Part shown: positions 26,552 to 38,315 of the stretch, piece after piece
Position numbering within the stretch: the first letter of the stretch is position 1
How the letters are laid out: every line of letters starts with the position of its first letter
Assembly: GCA_024362935.1 (NCBI GenBank)
Contig: JANCRA010000060.1
Coordinates: 2,887,501 to 2,951,500 of the forward strand
Source: Setophaga petechia
Lineage: Eukaryota > Chordata > Aves > Passeriformes > Parulidae
Length of the DNA stretch: 64,000 bases
Reading direction: 5' to 3'
The notes under the pieces: model-generated
Told to the model about the DNA's origin: nothing
The model's database searches: none
What the model saw: only the letters and a program-made list of their open reading frames with translations
Program-made: the position numbers and the translations under genes

Positions 26552-27193
26552 CTGCAAGTGGGACAAGGCACAGCTGGAGCCCTTCCTGGGGAGCCCTGTG
26601 CAGAGCCAGCCAGTGCCACCTCACAGGCAGCCAGAGGACAAGGAGCACCTGTGCTCTGGGCTCAAAGTTTCACAGCATCTGCCCCATGCAGCTCTGATAG
26701 CCTGGCCTGCCAGAAGCATCTGGCACTGTTACCTTGGATGTGCTGTGTCAGGCCCTGCTGCCCTGTCTGGGACCAGACAGCTCCTTCCCAACAGACATCC
26801 CTACCCCAAACTCTGTCTTGTCACCCAAAAATACTGCAACTTCCAAACTGCTAATACAATTTACTCTAAGCACCAGCAGTGCTGAACATCTTCAGCAATT
26901 AATCCAAAACTCAGCTGGCTTTAGTTCATCCCTCTGCTCACCTGCTCCATTCCTTCCCACACCCAATCCAAAGCCCCATGTGTTGCCTCCCCTTTTCATG
27001 GGCACAGGAGATGCAGCTCCCCATGCCCAGCATTTGTCTTGGAGCTGATTTGAACAGCAAGCTCCAGAGCTGGATCAGTTATTCTGGGTGTGCCAGGAAA
27101 CAATCTGGCAGTCAATGGTCTCTGGCTGGAGCCAGGCAGACAGACAAGGCTCTTTACCCAAGCAGGCCTGCACTGAGAGGGATAGACACGCAC

Positions 27194-30100
27194 CTCTTTA
27201 TGGGAAACATCAATGAAATATTTCAGGGGCACTGGAGTGGACTGAAGGACGTTGCCGGTGTCTGCCTGGATCTTTCCCTGCAGGATGTCCAAGTGTTGCT
27301 TCAGAACCCCTTTGGCATTTTCACTCTTGTTCAGTGCAGCACTCAGTACTTGATTGTTGTCCTTCAATTTCTTCAAAGCAGCAGCCCCATGCTCCAAATC
27401 TTCCTGCAAGTCTTCCCTCTCCACTTCCAATTCTTGCTTATTTCCTTCATGACTTCTCATCTCAGGTGCATGCATTTCATTCTTCTTTTCCAGATAGCTC
27501 ATGTGCTGCTGGTACAATTCCCATTCATGCTGCCAAAACAGGGAGAAAAAGTGTCACTCACTCCCTCTCTCGCTTTGCTTTTCATAGCAGATCTGGACTC
27601 CTGCAGCAGGGGCAGGCACAGGCTGCCCCTGTCTCTCAGCCCCTCAGGATGCTGCAGAGCTTTGCTGGGCCCCCCCTTGATGCTGCATCTTTCCCAGGTC
27701 ACTCAGCCCATCCCAGCTTCCCTTCTGCCCTTCCCTGACCTCCTGCAGCTCCACTCCAGTGCTCCTTTGGGGAGGAGCTGCCAGAACTGCAGCCAGGATT
27801 TCAAGTGCACGCTAAGCAGGATTCAGGCAGTGCCACGAGGATGTGCTCTCCATCAGGGAGGAAGGGAAGAGCAAACAGCCCCAGCCTTTCATTCCCTGCC
27901 CTTGGGCTGACAGCAGTGGTTTTCCACCTCTCCTGTGTAGAGTTTCCATGGCTCCATCCCCCAGAGCCCCACTGCCCTCTCTGGGAGCAGCAATGGCCAG
28001 AACAGTCTGTCATTCTCTGCTGCCACTCAGGACGAGTTTTCAGCACTTGGCTCTCCTCTCTTCTCTCCCCACTGGCTGCTCTCCGATGGCCAAGGCCAAA
28101 CACCTTTCTGTTAACAGCAAACTTGGGACTCTCCCCTTCCTTCCAGATCCAGATGTTTAGAAATCTGAACACGGGATTGGAGAGCAGGAATTCCCCAAAC
28201 CATGCAATGTCAATAGGGCCAGTGAGGACATTGAGAACTAAAGGTTCTAGGGCACAGAAGCCCAGCACGGAGGAAAATCAGCAGCCTCAGCATTAACTGG
28301 CTGTGCCATGACTACAACATCTTCTCCTCCTTATTCAGAAGAATGCAATTAGAAAAGTTAAACTGGAAAAGGTAGCTCCTTAGAACTATGAACACAAGGC
28401 CCAAACATAGCTAGGAAATGGTTCTTTGTGGCATCTGCCAATCTCACCAGCACATCCTTCCTTTCCTTCTCCAGGCTCTGCAATTTCTTCTGCAGAGAGT
28501 GACGAAGAGTCATATCCTCTTTCTTCACAGCAATGGCATCTTTCTTCTGGGAACTTTCAAGAGAGATTTTCTGGTGTTCTGCCCTCAACATTGCTGGAGG
28601 AGGGAGGAGGACGGGAAAAGAAAATTCAAGTTAAGCTGATGTGCATCCTGCAGAGACAACAGCACTGTCTTCTCCACCTGCCTGTGTTTGCCAGGCCCTA
28701 AGCCCACAAAGGCTCCCAAGCTGACAGAAATGAAGGAAACTTCCAGGCAGAGAAAAAGGCAGGAATGAAAGGGGCAAGGTTCAGAGGGGTAGGAAAGTGT
28801 GTTTGCTCTTGGCCTTGTGCAGAGTGAGCAAGCCAAGAGAGACAAAGGAGAGGGGATGCCTGTGCAGCACTGCTCCAGAGAGGCCAATAGCCTGGAGACT
28901 CTGGCAGGGCCTGGAGTTTGGGAGAATGAAGCTGAAGCATCCAGCTACAGCTCCTTAGCACAGACACAGCACCTGAGAGGCACCAGCTGTGCACAGGATC
29001 AGCCCTAGCCCAGCCAGATGGCACTGCCAGCCACAGCATCTTTCTCAAGAGAAAGCTTTCACTGGCACTGGGATGGAGAAATCTCCTGCTGGCTGCTTTT
29101 CCCCTCTGCCATCTCTGGGCACTTTTCCTCTGCGAGGCATCAGTGAGATCCCCACAGGTGAGACAGCATGGGGCAGTGGATGGGAGAGGAGAAGCTGTAC
29201 CTTGCTCACTTTGCTCCAGCTGTTTCAGCAGCTCTTGATTGCAAGCCCTGAGATTGTCTCTCTGAGCCTGTGTCTTCCTCAGCTCCAGCTCCATGGCTTT
29301 ACACTGTGTGGCCATGGCCTCTGCTCTCTCCTCAGAGCTCTGAAGCCTCACGCACACCTCAGATTCCTCAGTTTCCAGCAGCTGCTTCTGTCGAGTTTCC
29401 AAGAAAGCTGCCTTCTCCTTCGCTGCTTCCAGCAGGGCCCAGGCCTGGAAGATGGATGCACACAGCCTCAGGGACAGGGCTGCTCCTGAGGCTCAGAGTG
29501 GGCCACATGGAGAGCAATGAAGGAGAAACGACTTTAAGCCAAAACCAGAAGGCACAGAAGCAAGGATTGCAACGGAGACAAATGGAGAGAAAACAGGCAA
29601 AGGGAGGCAATGGGCATCCTTGGGCTGCAGCTCTGAACAGCGGCTGAACTGGCTGCGCTGGAAGTGCCCTGCCCAGCCTGCCACAGCCACCTCTGTGTCC
29701 CCACATTGCTCAGTGCCTGGCACAGGCACCAACTCTGTCTGGGACAACACTGCTAACAGAGGGACAGAGAAGCTCCAGACCAGTCTGCTGCTGCTTCTCC
29801 TCCCACATTTCCTGCTGGGACCCGGGAGAGGATGGGGGAAAACTTCTGCAGCAGACACCAGATCCAGCCTCAGCCTCAGGGTGCAGCAGCAGCCCCGGGC
29901 AGAGCACGGCAGCTGTGGATGCTGCTGGCAGGGGAAAGAGGTTGGGGCCTCCAAGGCAAAGGTGCTGTTGTGTGTCCCTGGAGAAGAGGATGCCACTGCA
30001 CAGCTTACCTGTGTGTTGAGCCCCAGCATTTCTCTTCTATGCTCAGAATAGAGCTGCTCTGTCTCCTGAAGAGCAGATTGACACTGAGACACCTGATTGT

Positions 30101-33100
30101 TCAGCACCAAGTTCTGTTCTTCCAGTGTCCTAAGGCACACATCCTTTTCCTCCAGAGACAGAATCAGCCTAGAAGGGAAGCAAGAAACACATTACTAAAT
30201 GATTAGATAAATGATCTGATAAATTATCAGATTTTATAAACTCTTGGGATTTGCACCACCTCAGGGGAAAACTGCTCTGCCTGATGAGGTTTGTCTCAAC
30301 AACTTGGCTGTTTGTTCCTCCTGCAGTCCCTGCCCAGTATGTGCCTACTCTGCTTTTGTCCCTGAAAGAACAGTGAATTCCTGCCTCCATGCCCTTCCTT
30401 CTTTTTGAGATGGGAATGTGAATACAAAGCTAACAAAGTCTTGCAATGAAGACTTTAGGGGAGAGGAACAATTTTCTTCTGACTACCCCGGCTCCAAAGC
30501 AGGGAGGTTTGGTCAGCATGGAAGAGACATTTCCTTCCCCCATCTTACACATCCAGGTAGGAGGAGCAGCACCCTAGAGCCAGGGCATCTCTGGCAAGTT
30601 CCTAACATTTACCAGCACCCATCCTTCTCCTACTTTCAGCTGGAGAAACAAAGGCCAAAGGGGCAACAGAGACTTGGAGCACAACCGGATGGAAGATGCA
30701 GAAGGCTCCAGGGAAGCAGGAGTGCCCTGCCTTTCCTTTGTCTTCTTCTTGGAGGAAGAATCCTGTGGCACTGCAGCCTGGCAGGACTTGATTGGCTGCA
30801 GGAGCCCCCATACCTTGGTCCTGTTTCTTGCATTCTTTGCACAGTCAGAAATGCCTGTGACTGTGCAGGGTGGCAGGGACCCTGCCTGACCCCTGCAGGC
30901 ACTGGGGGACATTTGATGAGGAACGATGCAACAGAGACATTCTTGTTTCTGGTCTGCCTCTGAGGGCAATCTGGCCTAGAGCAGCAATCAGGGCCTTAAG
31001 ATGGTTCTGCCCAGAAAAAGCATCAGATGCCAGGCTGAGCCAGACCCCAAAGGCTCCAAGTTACAGGCCCCAAGGTGGAGCTGATGGATGTATCCAGCTC
31101 CTTACAGTGCAGCTCAGGCAGTGTCAACACACCAAACTAACAACACAATACCCCCTAGAGGGAAAGGGCGACCCCAAAAGCCTTTGTCTTCAGAAAAACT
31201 CTACCTGGAGGCTTCAAAGAAAAGAAAATTAAATTCAACATTCAGATAATGAGACGCATTTGCATGGAGAGTTCAGAATCTGCCACTTAGGAAATGCTGC
31301 CAGAGCCCCTGGCAGGTGCAAAGATGGCAAAGAGGGAATCCATTCACCACAATGCAGAGTCCCACAGGCTTTCATTTACCTGGCTTTTTCCCTCTCTAGG
31401 GCATTGACAGAAGCCTGCAATTCTGAATTTTGCTGTGCCACTTCTTCCCATTGAATCCATTCCTTCTCCAAGTACTCCAGATGCACTTGCAGCTCCTTGT
31501 TCTGATGTTCTGCCTCCTCCAACAGCTTCTGGACGTGCTCAACCTCCAACAGCTTCTGCCTGGACTCTTCCTGGGCTTCCCTCACATCTTGCTGGGCTCT
31601 CTGGACAGTCCTTTCCTGGGACTCTCGGGAGGCTGCCAGCTGAGATGCCAACTGTGCCACCTCCAGGCAAACAGAACAAAGCAGTCAGAGGCTACAGCCA
31701 CAGCTTCTCACACTCAGCCACAGCACAGGCTGGGAGCAAAGGGAAAGGACAACTTTCCACTCCTCCCTGTCCTGACAGCACCAGATTCCCAAAGGATATG
31801 GACAATTTCTTTGAGGCTCTAAGTGGCCCACCACCAAGGGCACCTGAGAAAGCACCTGCCAAAGCAAGGCCAGCAAGAAGAGGCCAGCAGGAATCCATGC
31901 TGCTGCTTGCTGGCCAACAGCACAGAGGACTAGCCCAGCTGTCCAGAGCAGCAGCTGACATTCAGCAGAGCACTGAGTGTCCTTCAGAGCAGCTGCCATG
32001 GAGCCCCCAGAGCACGAGACAGCCCCAGGGCTCAGCCCAGCAGCTGCTGCTCTGCCATGGAAAAGCAAGAAGGCCACAGACCCCTCGCTGCATGACTGCA
32101 GTGCCACTGCTCTTTCACTCACCTGCTTTTGTAGAGCCTCCTTCTGCTCAAGGAGGAGATTGATTTCGTCTTTGAAGTCTTGTAGATCTTCCTCGTGCCT
32201 CCTCTGCGCTGCCTGGACTTCTCTGCGAGCTGCCTGCAGCTCCCCTTGCAGCTCTGTCTCCACACAGTTCCTGGTCATCTCCAGCTTTGATATCCGCTGC
32301 TGAGCAGCAAACAGCCTGGACTGCAGGCCCTCCTTTGCTGACCTACAAGTTGCAAATATGGACAGACATGAGTTGCTTGCTCCAGACACCCACAGCCGGT
32401 TATTCCAGGACAACGCGGCTCAAGATCCCCACGCCTGAGGATGGAAAATGGGTCCCCTGGAAACTCGTCCAGAGAAGGCACATCTGGGCCATTTCCAGAG
32501 CAGAGCAGAGCAGGGCCTCTGAGGGACTGCCCAGGCCTTCCTTACGGCCTGCCATAGCACAGACAGCCCAGCCCAACTTGGCCTCAACAGCCAAACCTTC
32601 ACTTGCTGCTCCTGGCCTATGACTCTGGGTAGCTGTGCCCAAACAGGCTGGAGCAACAAGCAAAAGCCCAGGCCCTGCTCACAGCCCTTCTCTCAGCAGC
32701 ACTTCCAAGCTGCTCTGCAGGGAGACAGAACAGACTCTTGTCCTGGCTGACTCCTGACTTTTTAGGGCTCTTGATAATGGACAGAAAGGTACATCACCTT
32801 CCAGACACCCGGTATTTAACAAGGCTTCAGAACTACTTTGCCGATCCTGTAAAATCTCATGGTCATGGCAGCACTTGTAAAGAATCAGAACAGCCTTTTG
32901 TCTGAATTACAACTACCTGAATGCAGAGACTGCAGTTTCAGCTCTTGCAAGGTCCAGGAGTAGACTTGCTGCCCTTATTGGAGTGTTGCTGAACAAGCAG
33001 GCAGTAGCCCAAGGGACTTGTCCTTCCTCACTCAGTGAGAGGGACCATGCAAAGGGACCTTGGCAGGTTTGGCAGCTGGGTGCCCATCAACAACCAGCAA

Positions 33101-33848
33101 GAATGCCCAGAGGCTGTTGAGAATTCCAAAGAGCTTTCCCTGCTGCTCTCTAACCAGCTCTACATCCCATCCCACACTTCTCAAGAGTGTGCTTGGAAGC
33201 AGAAATGCCTCAAGATGGTCAGCAGGAGCCTCTGGCTTCACCCTGAATGGCAGCGTGCTACTCCCAACGTGCCAAGGAAAGAGCCTGGAATGCTGAAGAT
33301 GAAGCTTCCTGGCCTGAAGATCAGGATCATGTCAAGCGACTCGGAAAGGAACGAGGGGTGTTCAATGCCCAGAACCAGGAACCAAACCCAAACCTGAGAG
33401 AAACTGGAGGTTTCACTCAGCATCTGCATGGTTTAACTACTCCTCAGTTCAGGGCTGGCTGGATTGCTTTTGACATCCCCCAGGAGTGTGCTGGGTGGCA
33501 CAGACAGGAGCCCAAGGCTCACGAGAGCTTTGCTGGCTTTAGGTGCCAGAAAAATAACCTTCACATCGTGGCTTTTTTTTTTCTTTTTTGGAGACTCTTC
33601 CATATTCTGTCCATGGAATGTAAAAGCATCTGAAAAGGCTCAGCTCCCTGCCTTTACCTGGTCTCTGCCAGCTGCCTGGAAAGGTCCTGTCGGAGCCACT
33701 CGGTGGCTGCCAGTCGGCCCTCAAGGTCAGCCTTCTGGGCCAGCAGCTCCTCCTCTCGCCACACCTGGGCCACTTCATGCCCTTGGCCAGAAGATTCCTG
33801 GCTCAGCAGCTCCAGAGCCCTGCTCAATGATTCTTGCTCCTCGGAAAC
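27194..33848 (-). CDS. CEP250-like coiled-coil module, unit I (7 exons)
   Basis: First module in gene order. Exons: b 33658-33848, c 32123-32342, d 31380-31660, e 30009-30168, f 29201-29444, g 28448-28593 and a 27194-27529, giving 1,578 nt or 526 codons in consistent phase. Exon c is the fused type of units III/IV, while d (with EYLEKEWIQW), f (244 nt) and g (AMLRAEHQKI type) match unit II, so the unit is a mosaic. Introns are also closely similar to those of the other units, for example 32.35-33.6 kb against 25.06-26.3 kb. No in-frame stop is visible in any exon. Confidence 0.75.
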
Positions 33849-34639
33849 CTGCAAGTGGGACAAGGCACAGCTGGAGCCCTTCCTGGGGAGCCCTGTGCAG
33901 AGCCAGCCAGTGCCACCTCACAGGCAGCCAGAGGACAAGGAGCACCTGTGCTCTGGGCTCAAAGTTTCACAGCATCTGCCCCATGCAGCTCTGATAGCCT
34001 GGCCTGCCAGAAGCCTCTGGCACTGTTACCTTGGATGTGCTGTGTCAGGCCCTGCTGCCTTGCCTGGGACCAGACAGCTCCTTCCCAACAGACACCCCTA
34101 CTCCAAACTCTGTCTTGTCTCTCTAAAACACTGCATCTTCCACAACTGCCACTCGGCTAACAAAATTTCTCTTAGGATCTATTTCAGTGCTGGACATTTT
34201 TAGGAAGGCTTGGGAAAACAAATTTTCTTGCTGAATCATGCAAAAATATACAGGATTTCCCCTTTCAAGAGCAAAACCCAGAGCAAAGTGTCACCTCCTC
34301 ACATATTCCAAGCAACTCTCTGCAACAAGAGGATGCCTTGCAGGGAAATGGCTCTTGTGCTGAGCAGACATTTAGTGACTGATGGATGTCTGGCTGATGT
34401 GGCCAAAGCAAAACCTCTGCTGTGCATTTGCCAAACGTACCACATTCCCCAGAACTGAGACTGTCTGACAGAGACCCTCTGAAACACAGCCTTCTCTTGC
34501 AGCTATCCTGTAACACCCAATCCAAATCCCCTGCCACAGCTTGGGGCTGTTTCCTTTTCTCCTGTCCCTTGCTCCCTGGAAGCAGAGCCTGACCCTCACC
34601 TGGCTGCAGCTTCCTGTCACAGGGAGTTGTAGAGAGCAA

Positions 34640-34760
34640 GAAGGTGCCCCCTGAGCCTCCTTTTCTCCAGGCTGAGCCCCCCCAGCTCCCTCAGCCACTC
34701 CTGGTCTCTCCTGTGCTCCAGACCCTTCCCCAGCTCCCTTCCCTCTTTGCTGATGAACAC
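34640..34760 (-). mobile_element. CR1 LINE fragment, antisense
   Basis: The + strand reads 'cttttctccaggctgagccc' followed by 'ccagctccctcagccactcctg', the usual reverse-complement look of a bird CR1 3' region. It is short and degenerate and lies in an intron of the CEP250-like gene. Confidence 0.55.
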
Positions 34761-34922
34761 GCATATCCCTGGCTAAGAAATGCGTGTGCCATCTTGAGCC
34801 AGGTGTGCACAGCAATGTGCCTGTCTTCTGCTGCCAGAAAGAGCATCTGGGCTGATCTGGCTGCCACAACTCCCACTCCCACAGGTGCTGCCTAGCAAGA
34901 AGGTGTTCAGAGCCCTGCTAAC

Positions 34923-35259
34923 ATCATCCCTCTCTTGTTTCAGCACATCTCTCTGAAGCTGCAATTCCTCCAATGTCTGCCTCTTGACTTGCAGCTGGAT
35001 CTGCAAGGATGGCTCTTGTCCCTCGAGTGCAGACAAGACCTCCACTGTACAAGAAGGGGCAAGACAAGTTTTCAAGGGAAAACCAGTCTCATTTCCAAAA
35101 CTGACCTCCATCCAGTCCTGCTGCTGTGCCTCTTCTGCCTGGACCAACACTTCCTTCCACTGCTTGGTGTTCTTCTGATGCAGACAAAAGGCTCCTGTGT
35201 TCAGGATCCCAGTGCATTGCAGCAGCATTTCCTTGGACTTCTCAAACTTTGCACAGTCA
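34923..35259 (-). CDS. CEP250-like gene, 5' coding exons (two)
   Basis: Two candidate exons. The first, 35106-35259 (154 nt), has acceptor CTGCAG, a strong donor GTCAGT, and reads DCAKFEKSKEMLLQ through to QQDWMEV-type sequence. Its first base completes the Ser codon left open by the exon ending at 35720. The second, 34923-35000 (78 nt, phase 0), has acceptor TTGCAG, reads IQLQVKRQTLEELQLQRDVL, and has a weak donor GTTAGC, so its 3' edge is uncertain. Both are phase-compatible with unit I exon b. The sequence is charged and coiled-coil-like. Further small exons between 33.85 and 34.9 kb cannot be excluded; a GTACGT donor-like site lies near 34440. Confidence 0.5.
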
Positions 35260-35686
35260 CTGCAGAGACAAGGCTCAGTCAGAAGAAGCAAGAGGCCTGA
35301 AGAGTCAGCAATGCCATTTTCCCCACTCCAGGATGGAGCTGGGGGCAGTGGGCTAAGGAAGACCTTGCTCTTTCCCTCCCAAGGAAATCCTCCAGAGGCA
35401 AAGGGAAAGGAAGGCAGGATGTTGCCTTGCTTCAGTGAGAAGCAGTGGAAAGGCAAGGGCACGCAAAGAACAGAATTCAGGGAAGCAGCACGGTGAGAAG
35501 AAGGAGTCTTCTATTCCAACATGGCTCTGCATCTCCCAGACAGCCTTGGGAGTCTCAGTAGGGCAAGAAAAACCCAGACAGGACAATGCTCGAGAGCCAC
35601 ACTGAGGCCTACACATGGTAGGCAGGTGATTTCTTCACCCAGGACACCTCTGACCTCCCAGATCTGGAAGCAGATTCCTCTAGAAT

Positions 35687-35710
35687 GGAGGAGGAGGAGG
35701 AGGAGGAGGA
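35687..35710 (+). repeat. (GGA)8 microsatellite
   Basis: Eight GGA triplets within an intron, ending 9 bp from the donor of the exon 35720-35952. On the transcribed strand it is a TCC run. Confidence 0.95.
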
Positions 35711-35719
35711 AATGCTCAC

Positions 35720-35952
35720 CTACTGATTTCTTCTAGCAGAGAGTCTATGATCTCATATTGGCTTCTAATCTTCAGGTTTCTCTCCTCTACTTGATCAAAT
35801 TGTTGCCTCATGCGCCCGCAATTCTCTGTAGCTTCCCGAGCCAATTCAAAGGGATGCTGTTCATCAGTGGATGTCAGAGTCGAGAGGATGTTCCCAGGAG
35901 TGTCGGTGCAGATGATGGAATTGGCCATGCTGTCACCGTTGTCTCCCAGCAC
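35720..35952 (-). CDS. CEP250-like gene, 5' coding exon
   Basis: A 233-nt minus-strand exon with acceptor TTTCAG and donor GTGAGC. It opens VLGDNGDSMANSIICTDT and ends in a Leu/Glu-rich stretch with SQYEIIDSLLEEIS. It ends two bases into a Ser codon completed by the exon at 35259, and it starts in phase 0 after the 16-codon exon at 36100-36147. The last two-thirds look like coiled coil. I recognise no counterpart in mammalian CEP250, so this may be a lineage-specific N-terminus. The exon call is good; the function is unknown. Confidence 0.6.
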
Positions 35953-36099
35953 CTGAAAGCCCACATCCAGCTGTTAGTCAGGTATTCTGTTCCTGTTCCA
36001 AAGTAGCACTGAGATGCCTCTTCTGATCCCACAAGAACCAGTGTCCATTCATGGAGAACCAGTTGCAAAAGGCCAGCCAGCTGAGCACAGTTTACTCAC

Positions 36100-36147
36100 C
36101 TCAGGGGCTCTGGAGGAACGTCCCTGGTGAGAAAGCCCTCGAGCTCC
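36100..36147 (-). CDS. short 5' coding exon (16 codons)
   Basis: A 48-nt exon between acceptor TTGCAG (36148-36153) and donor GTGAGT (36094-36099), encoding GARGLSHQGRSSRAPE. It is in phase 0 with the exon at 35952 and with the candidate first coding exon at 37104-37118. It is Ser/Arg-rich and not coiled coil. Small size makes it uncertain. Confidence 0.45.
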
Positions 36148-36369
36148 CTGCAAGTGCACAGGGAAGAGCACACTCAGACTGCATGGCTGCCCCTGAGGCA
36201 CTTGCCTCCAAGTGCTTCCCAGCCTGTCCCAGAGCACAGCACTTCCAGCTGAGCTCTTCCTCCCCTCCTTGGCAATATTTTCAGCCCAGGACTTTGACAG
36301 CAGCACAAGCAAACATGCTGGAAGGTGTCTCATCACTTCTAAGAACATCAGAGGGGAGCTAAGAACAGC

Positions 36370-36775
36370 AAGGGGAGCTGCCCAGAGCCCAATCCAACCT
36401 GGCCATGAACACCCTCAAGGATTCAGGGGCAGCCACAGCTTCTCTGGACAAGCTGTACCAGGGCCTCAGCACCTCAGAGGGCAGAATTCCCTCCCAATAT
36501 CCCATCCATCCTTACCATGTCTCACTGGGAAGCTTGCCCTGTCCCTGCAGGGCCCTGGCTTAAGTCCCTCTCCAGCTCTCTTGCAGCCCTTTCATGCATT
36601 GGAAGGGACTCTAAGGTCACCCTGGAACCTTCTCCAGCCTGGACAACCCCAACTCTTGCATCCTTTTCCCCTGGCACAAGTGCTCCAGCCCTTGCAGCAT
36701 CTTCCTATCATCCTTGTGACCTCCTCTGGGCCACTGAGGATCATTTCAGAGATGTTTGGAGAAACTCATTCTTGA
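36370..36775 (-). mobile_element. CR1 LINE fragment, antisense
   Basis: The + strand carries 'aatccaacctggccatgaac', 'gccacagcttctctgg', 'ccttctccagcctggacaac' and 'tgtgacctcctctgggcc'. These are typical reverse-complement segments of the CR1 3' region in birds. It lies in the first intron of the candidate CEP250-like transcript. Confidence 0.6.
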
Positions 36776-37103
36776 CTCTGGGAAGCGCTGAGGCTGCGCT
36801 GTAATTTGGGTGAGGGGAGGGCAATGAAAAGTTGCTCCCTTGTTTGTATCTGTGGCCTCCAGTGGGACAAGGACAGTGGAGGAGATGTGGCTGCGCTCTG
36901 GGATAGCCAGGAGCCCCCCATTCCCTGCCAGGGCAAGCTGCCCCCTGTCCCCAGGGCAAGCACCACAGCTGCTGCCAGCTCTGGAACAGCCAGCTGTTAA
37001 TCCCTTGCTAATCCCAAAGGGAACAGTTCCCCGAGGCACAGCCCAGGCCCACCCAGGTCCCTGCTGGGCTTGGCACAAGGAGAGCAGCGGCTTTGTCACT
37101 CAC

Positions 37104-37118
37104 CCTCCGGGTCTCCAT
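37104..37118 (-). CDS. candidate first coding exon (METRR) of the CEP250-like gene
   Basis: ATG at 37118-37116 is followed by four codons and a strong donor GTGAGT, giving METRR in phase 0 with the next exon. Mammalian CEP250 also begins METR, which supports this start. The exon is tiny and no promoter is obvious, because the 40-bp minisatellite begins 33 bp upstream. Confidence 0.4.
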
Positions 37119-37150
37119 CTGCCCCTTGCACAAAGACTGAGAAAATGTCA

Positions 37151-37730
37151 GTGACCAAAGGCCCTTGGTCTTTGCAGGGTCTAAACCCCAGTGACCAAAG
37201 ACCCTTGGTCTTTGCAGGGTCTAAACCTTGATACCCAAAAGCCCTTGGTCTTTGCAGGGTCTAAACCCCAGTGACCAAAGGCCCTTGGCCTGAGCCGGGT
37301 CTAAACCCCAGTGTCCAAAGGCTCTTGGCCTTTGCAGGGTCTAAACCCTGTGTTAACCAAAGGCTCTTGGCCTTTGAAGGGTGTAAACACCGATATCCAA
37401 AGGCCCTTGGCCTTTGCAGGGTGTAAACACCAATATCCAAAGGCTCTTGGCCTTTGCAAGGTGTAAACACCAATATCCAAAGGTTCTTGGCCTTTGCAGG
37501 GTCAATAGCACAAAGTGCCGTTGGCCTTTGCAAGGTCCAAGCCCCAAAGCTCACGAGCTGTTGCCAGCTCCAGGGTACAAACCCCAATAGCCAGGAGCTG
37601 TTGATTGTTGCCAGGATCCAACCCCCAGCATTCCATGGCCTTTGTGACAGTTGCCAGGGTCATACCCCCAACGTTCCATGGCCTTTGTGATGGCTGCCAG
37701 GGCCCAAAGCCCACATTCCAGGGGCTGTTG
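37151..37730. repeat. 40-bp minisatellite, about 9-10 clear units then decayed
   Basis: Units of 40 bp with the core 'ccaaaggcccttggcctttg' followed by 'cagggtctaaacccca' start at 37151, 37191, 37231, 37271 and 37311. After a 2-3 bp insertion they continue near 37393, 37433 and 37473. Later units shift to 'ggtgtaaacaccaatat', and from about 37530 to 37730 the pattern decays into 'tgttgccag' and 'ttccatggcctttgtga' repeats. It lies directly upstream of the candidate ATG of the CEP250-like gene. Confidence 0.9.
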
Positions 37731-37900
37731 GAGAGGCCCTCCCTGGCTCTCCCCCCATCCCAGCTCCCTGCTGCTCCTGGCACTGGCCCTGCCTCCCCCA
37801 TGTCCCCAGAGTCCTCCTGGGCAGCTGGGCAGGGACCTGGCTCAGAAGTCACTTTGAAAGCTCAGCATTCTCAAGACCTGCAGGCTCTTTAGGGGTGCGC

Positions 37901-37906
37901 TTTATT
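37901..37906 (-). terminator. poly(A) signal of the upstream CEP250 paralogue
   Basis: AATAAA on the minus strand, about 410 bp downstream of the stop codon of the C-terminal exon at 38316-38666. Position and strand fit a 3' UTR end. Confidence 0.5.
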
Positions 37907-38315
37907 CCTGAGTCACAGGAATACTTCTGTCTTCCCTGACAAAGGGCACATGAAACAAAAAGCCTAAAAAGGATTCTTGGTGTCTACAAATATTCATGGA
38001 AAGTAAATCTTTGCCTTTAGAACAGGTACATGAGGAGGAAGAATGGTGTTTCAGGGGCTTTTCAAATTTCTACAGAGAAATGCCAAGAGCTGCAGTGTTT
38101 AAGGTTCATAAAATATAGTGAGAATACTGAGACAAGTGCACAAGTGCATGTTTTTCTCTGCTCTCTGTTTGGCAATATATCACTAGAATTGTAGGCAGAA
38201 AAAAAGTCTTGCTGCTTATGTCAAAGATTCCGCACTAGAAACAGATCTTCAAGAACCAAATGGGTCTGCTTCCAGAAGCTTTGGCAGGTATTTTTGCCCT
38301 CAACTTCGATTGCAT

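Noticed and set aside
37151..37530. Regular 40-bp repeats that might suggest a CRISPR array
   Set aside because: There are no unique spacers; the whole 40 bp repeats. The window is clearly a vertebrate genome.
37261..37587. Open frame with PAKAKSLW-type repeats on the minus strand
   Set aside because: It is a by-product of the minisatellite; a 40-bp unit changes frame at each copy and there is no other coding sign.
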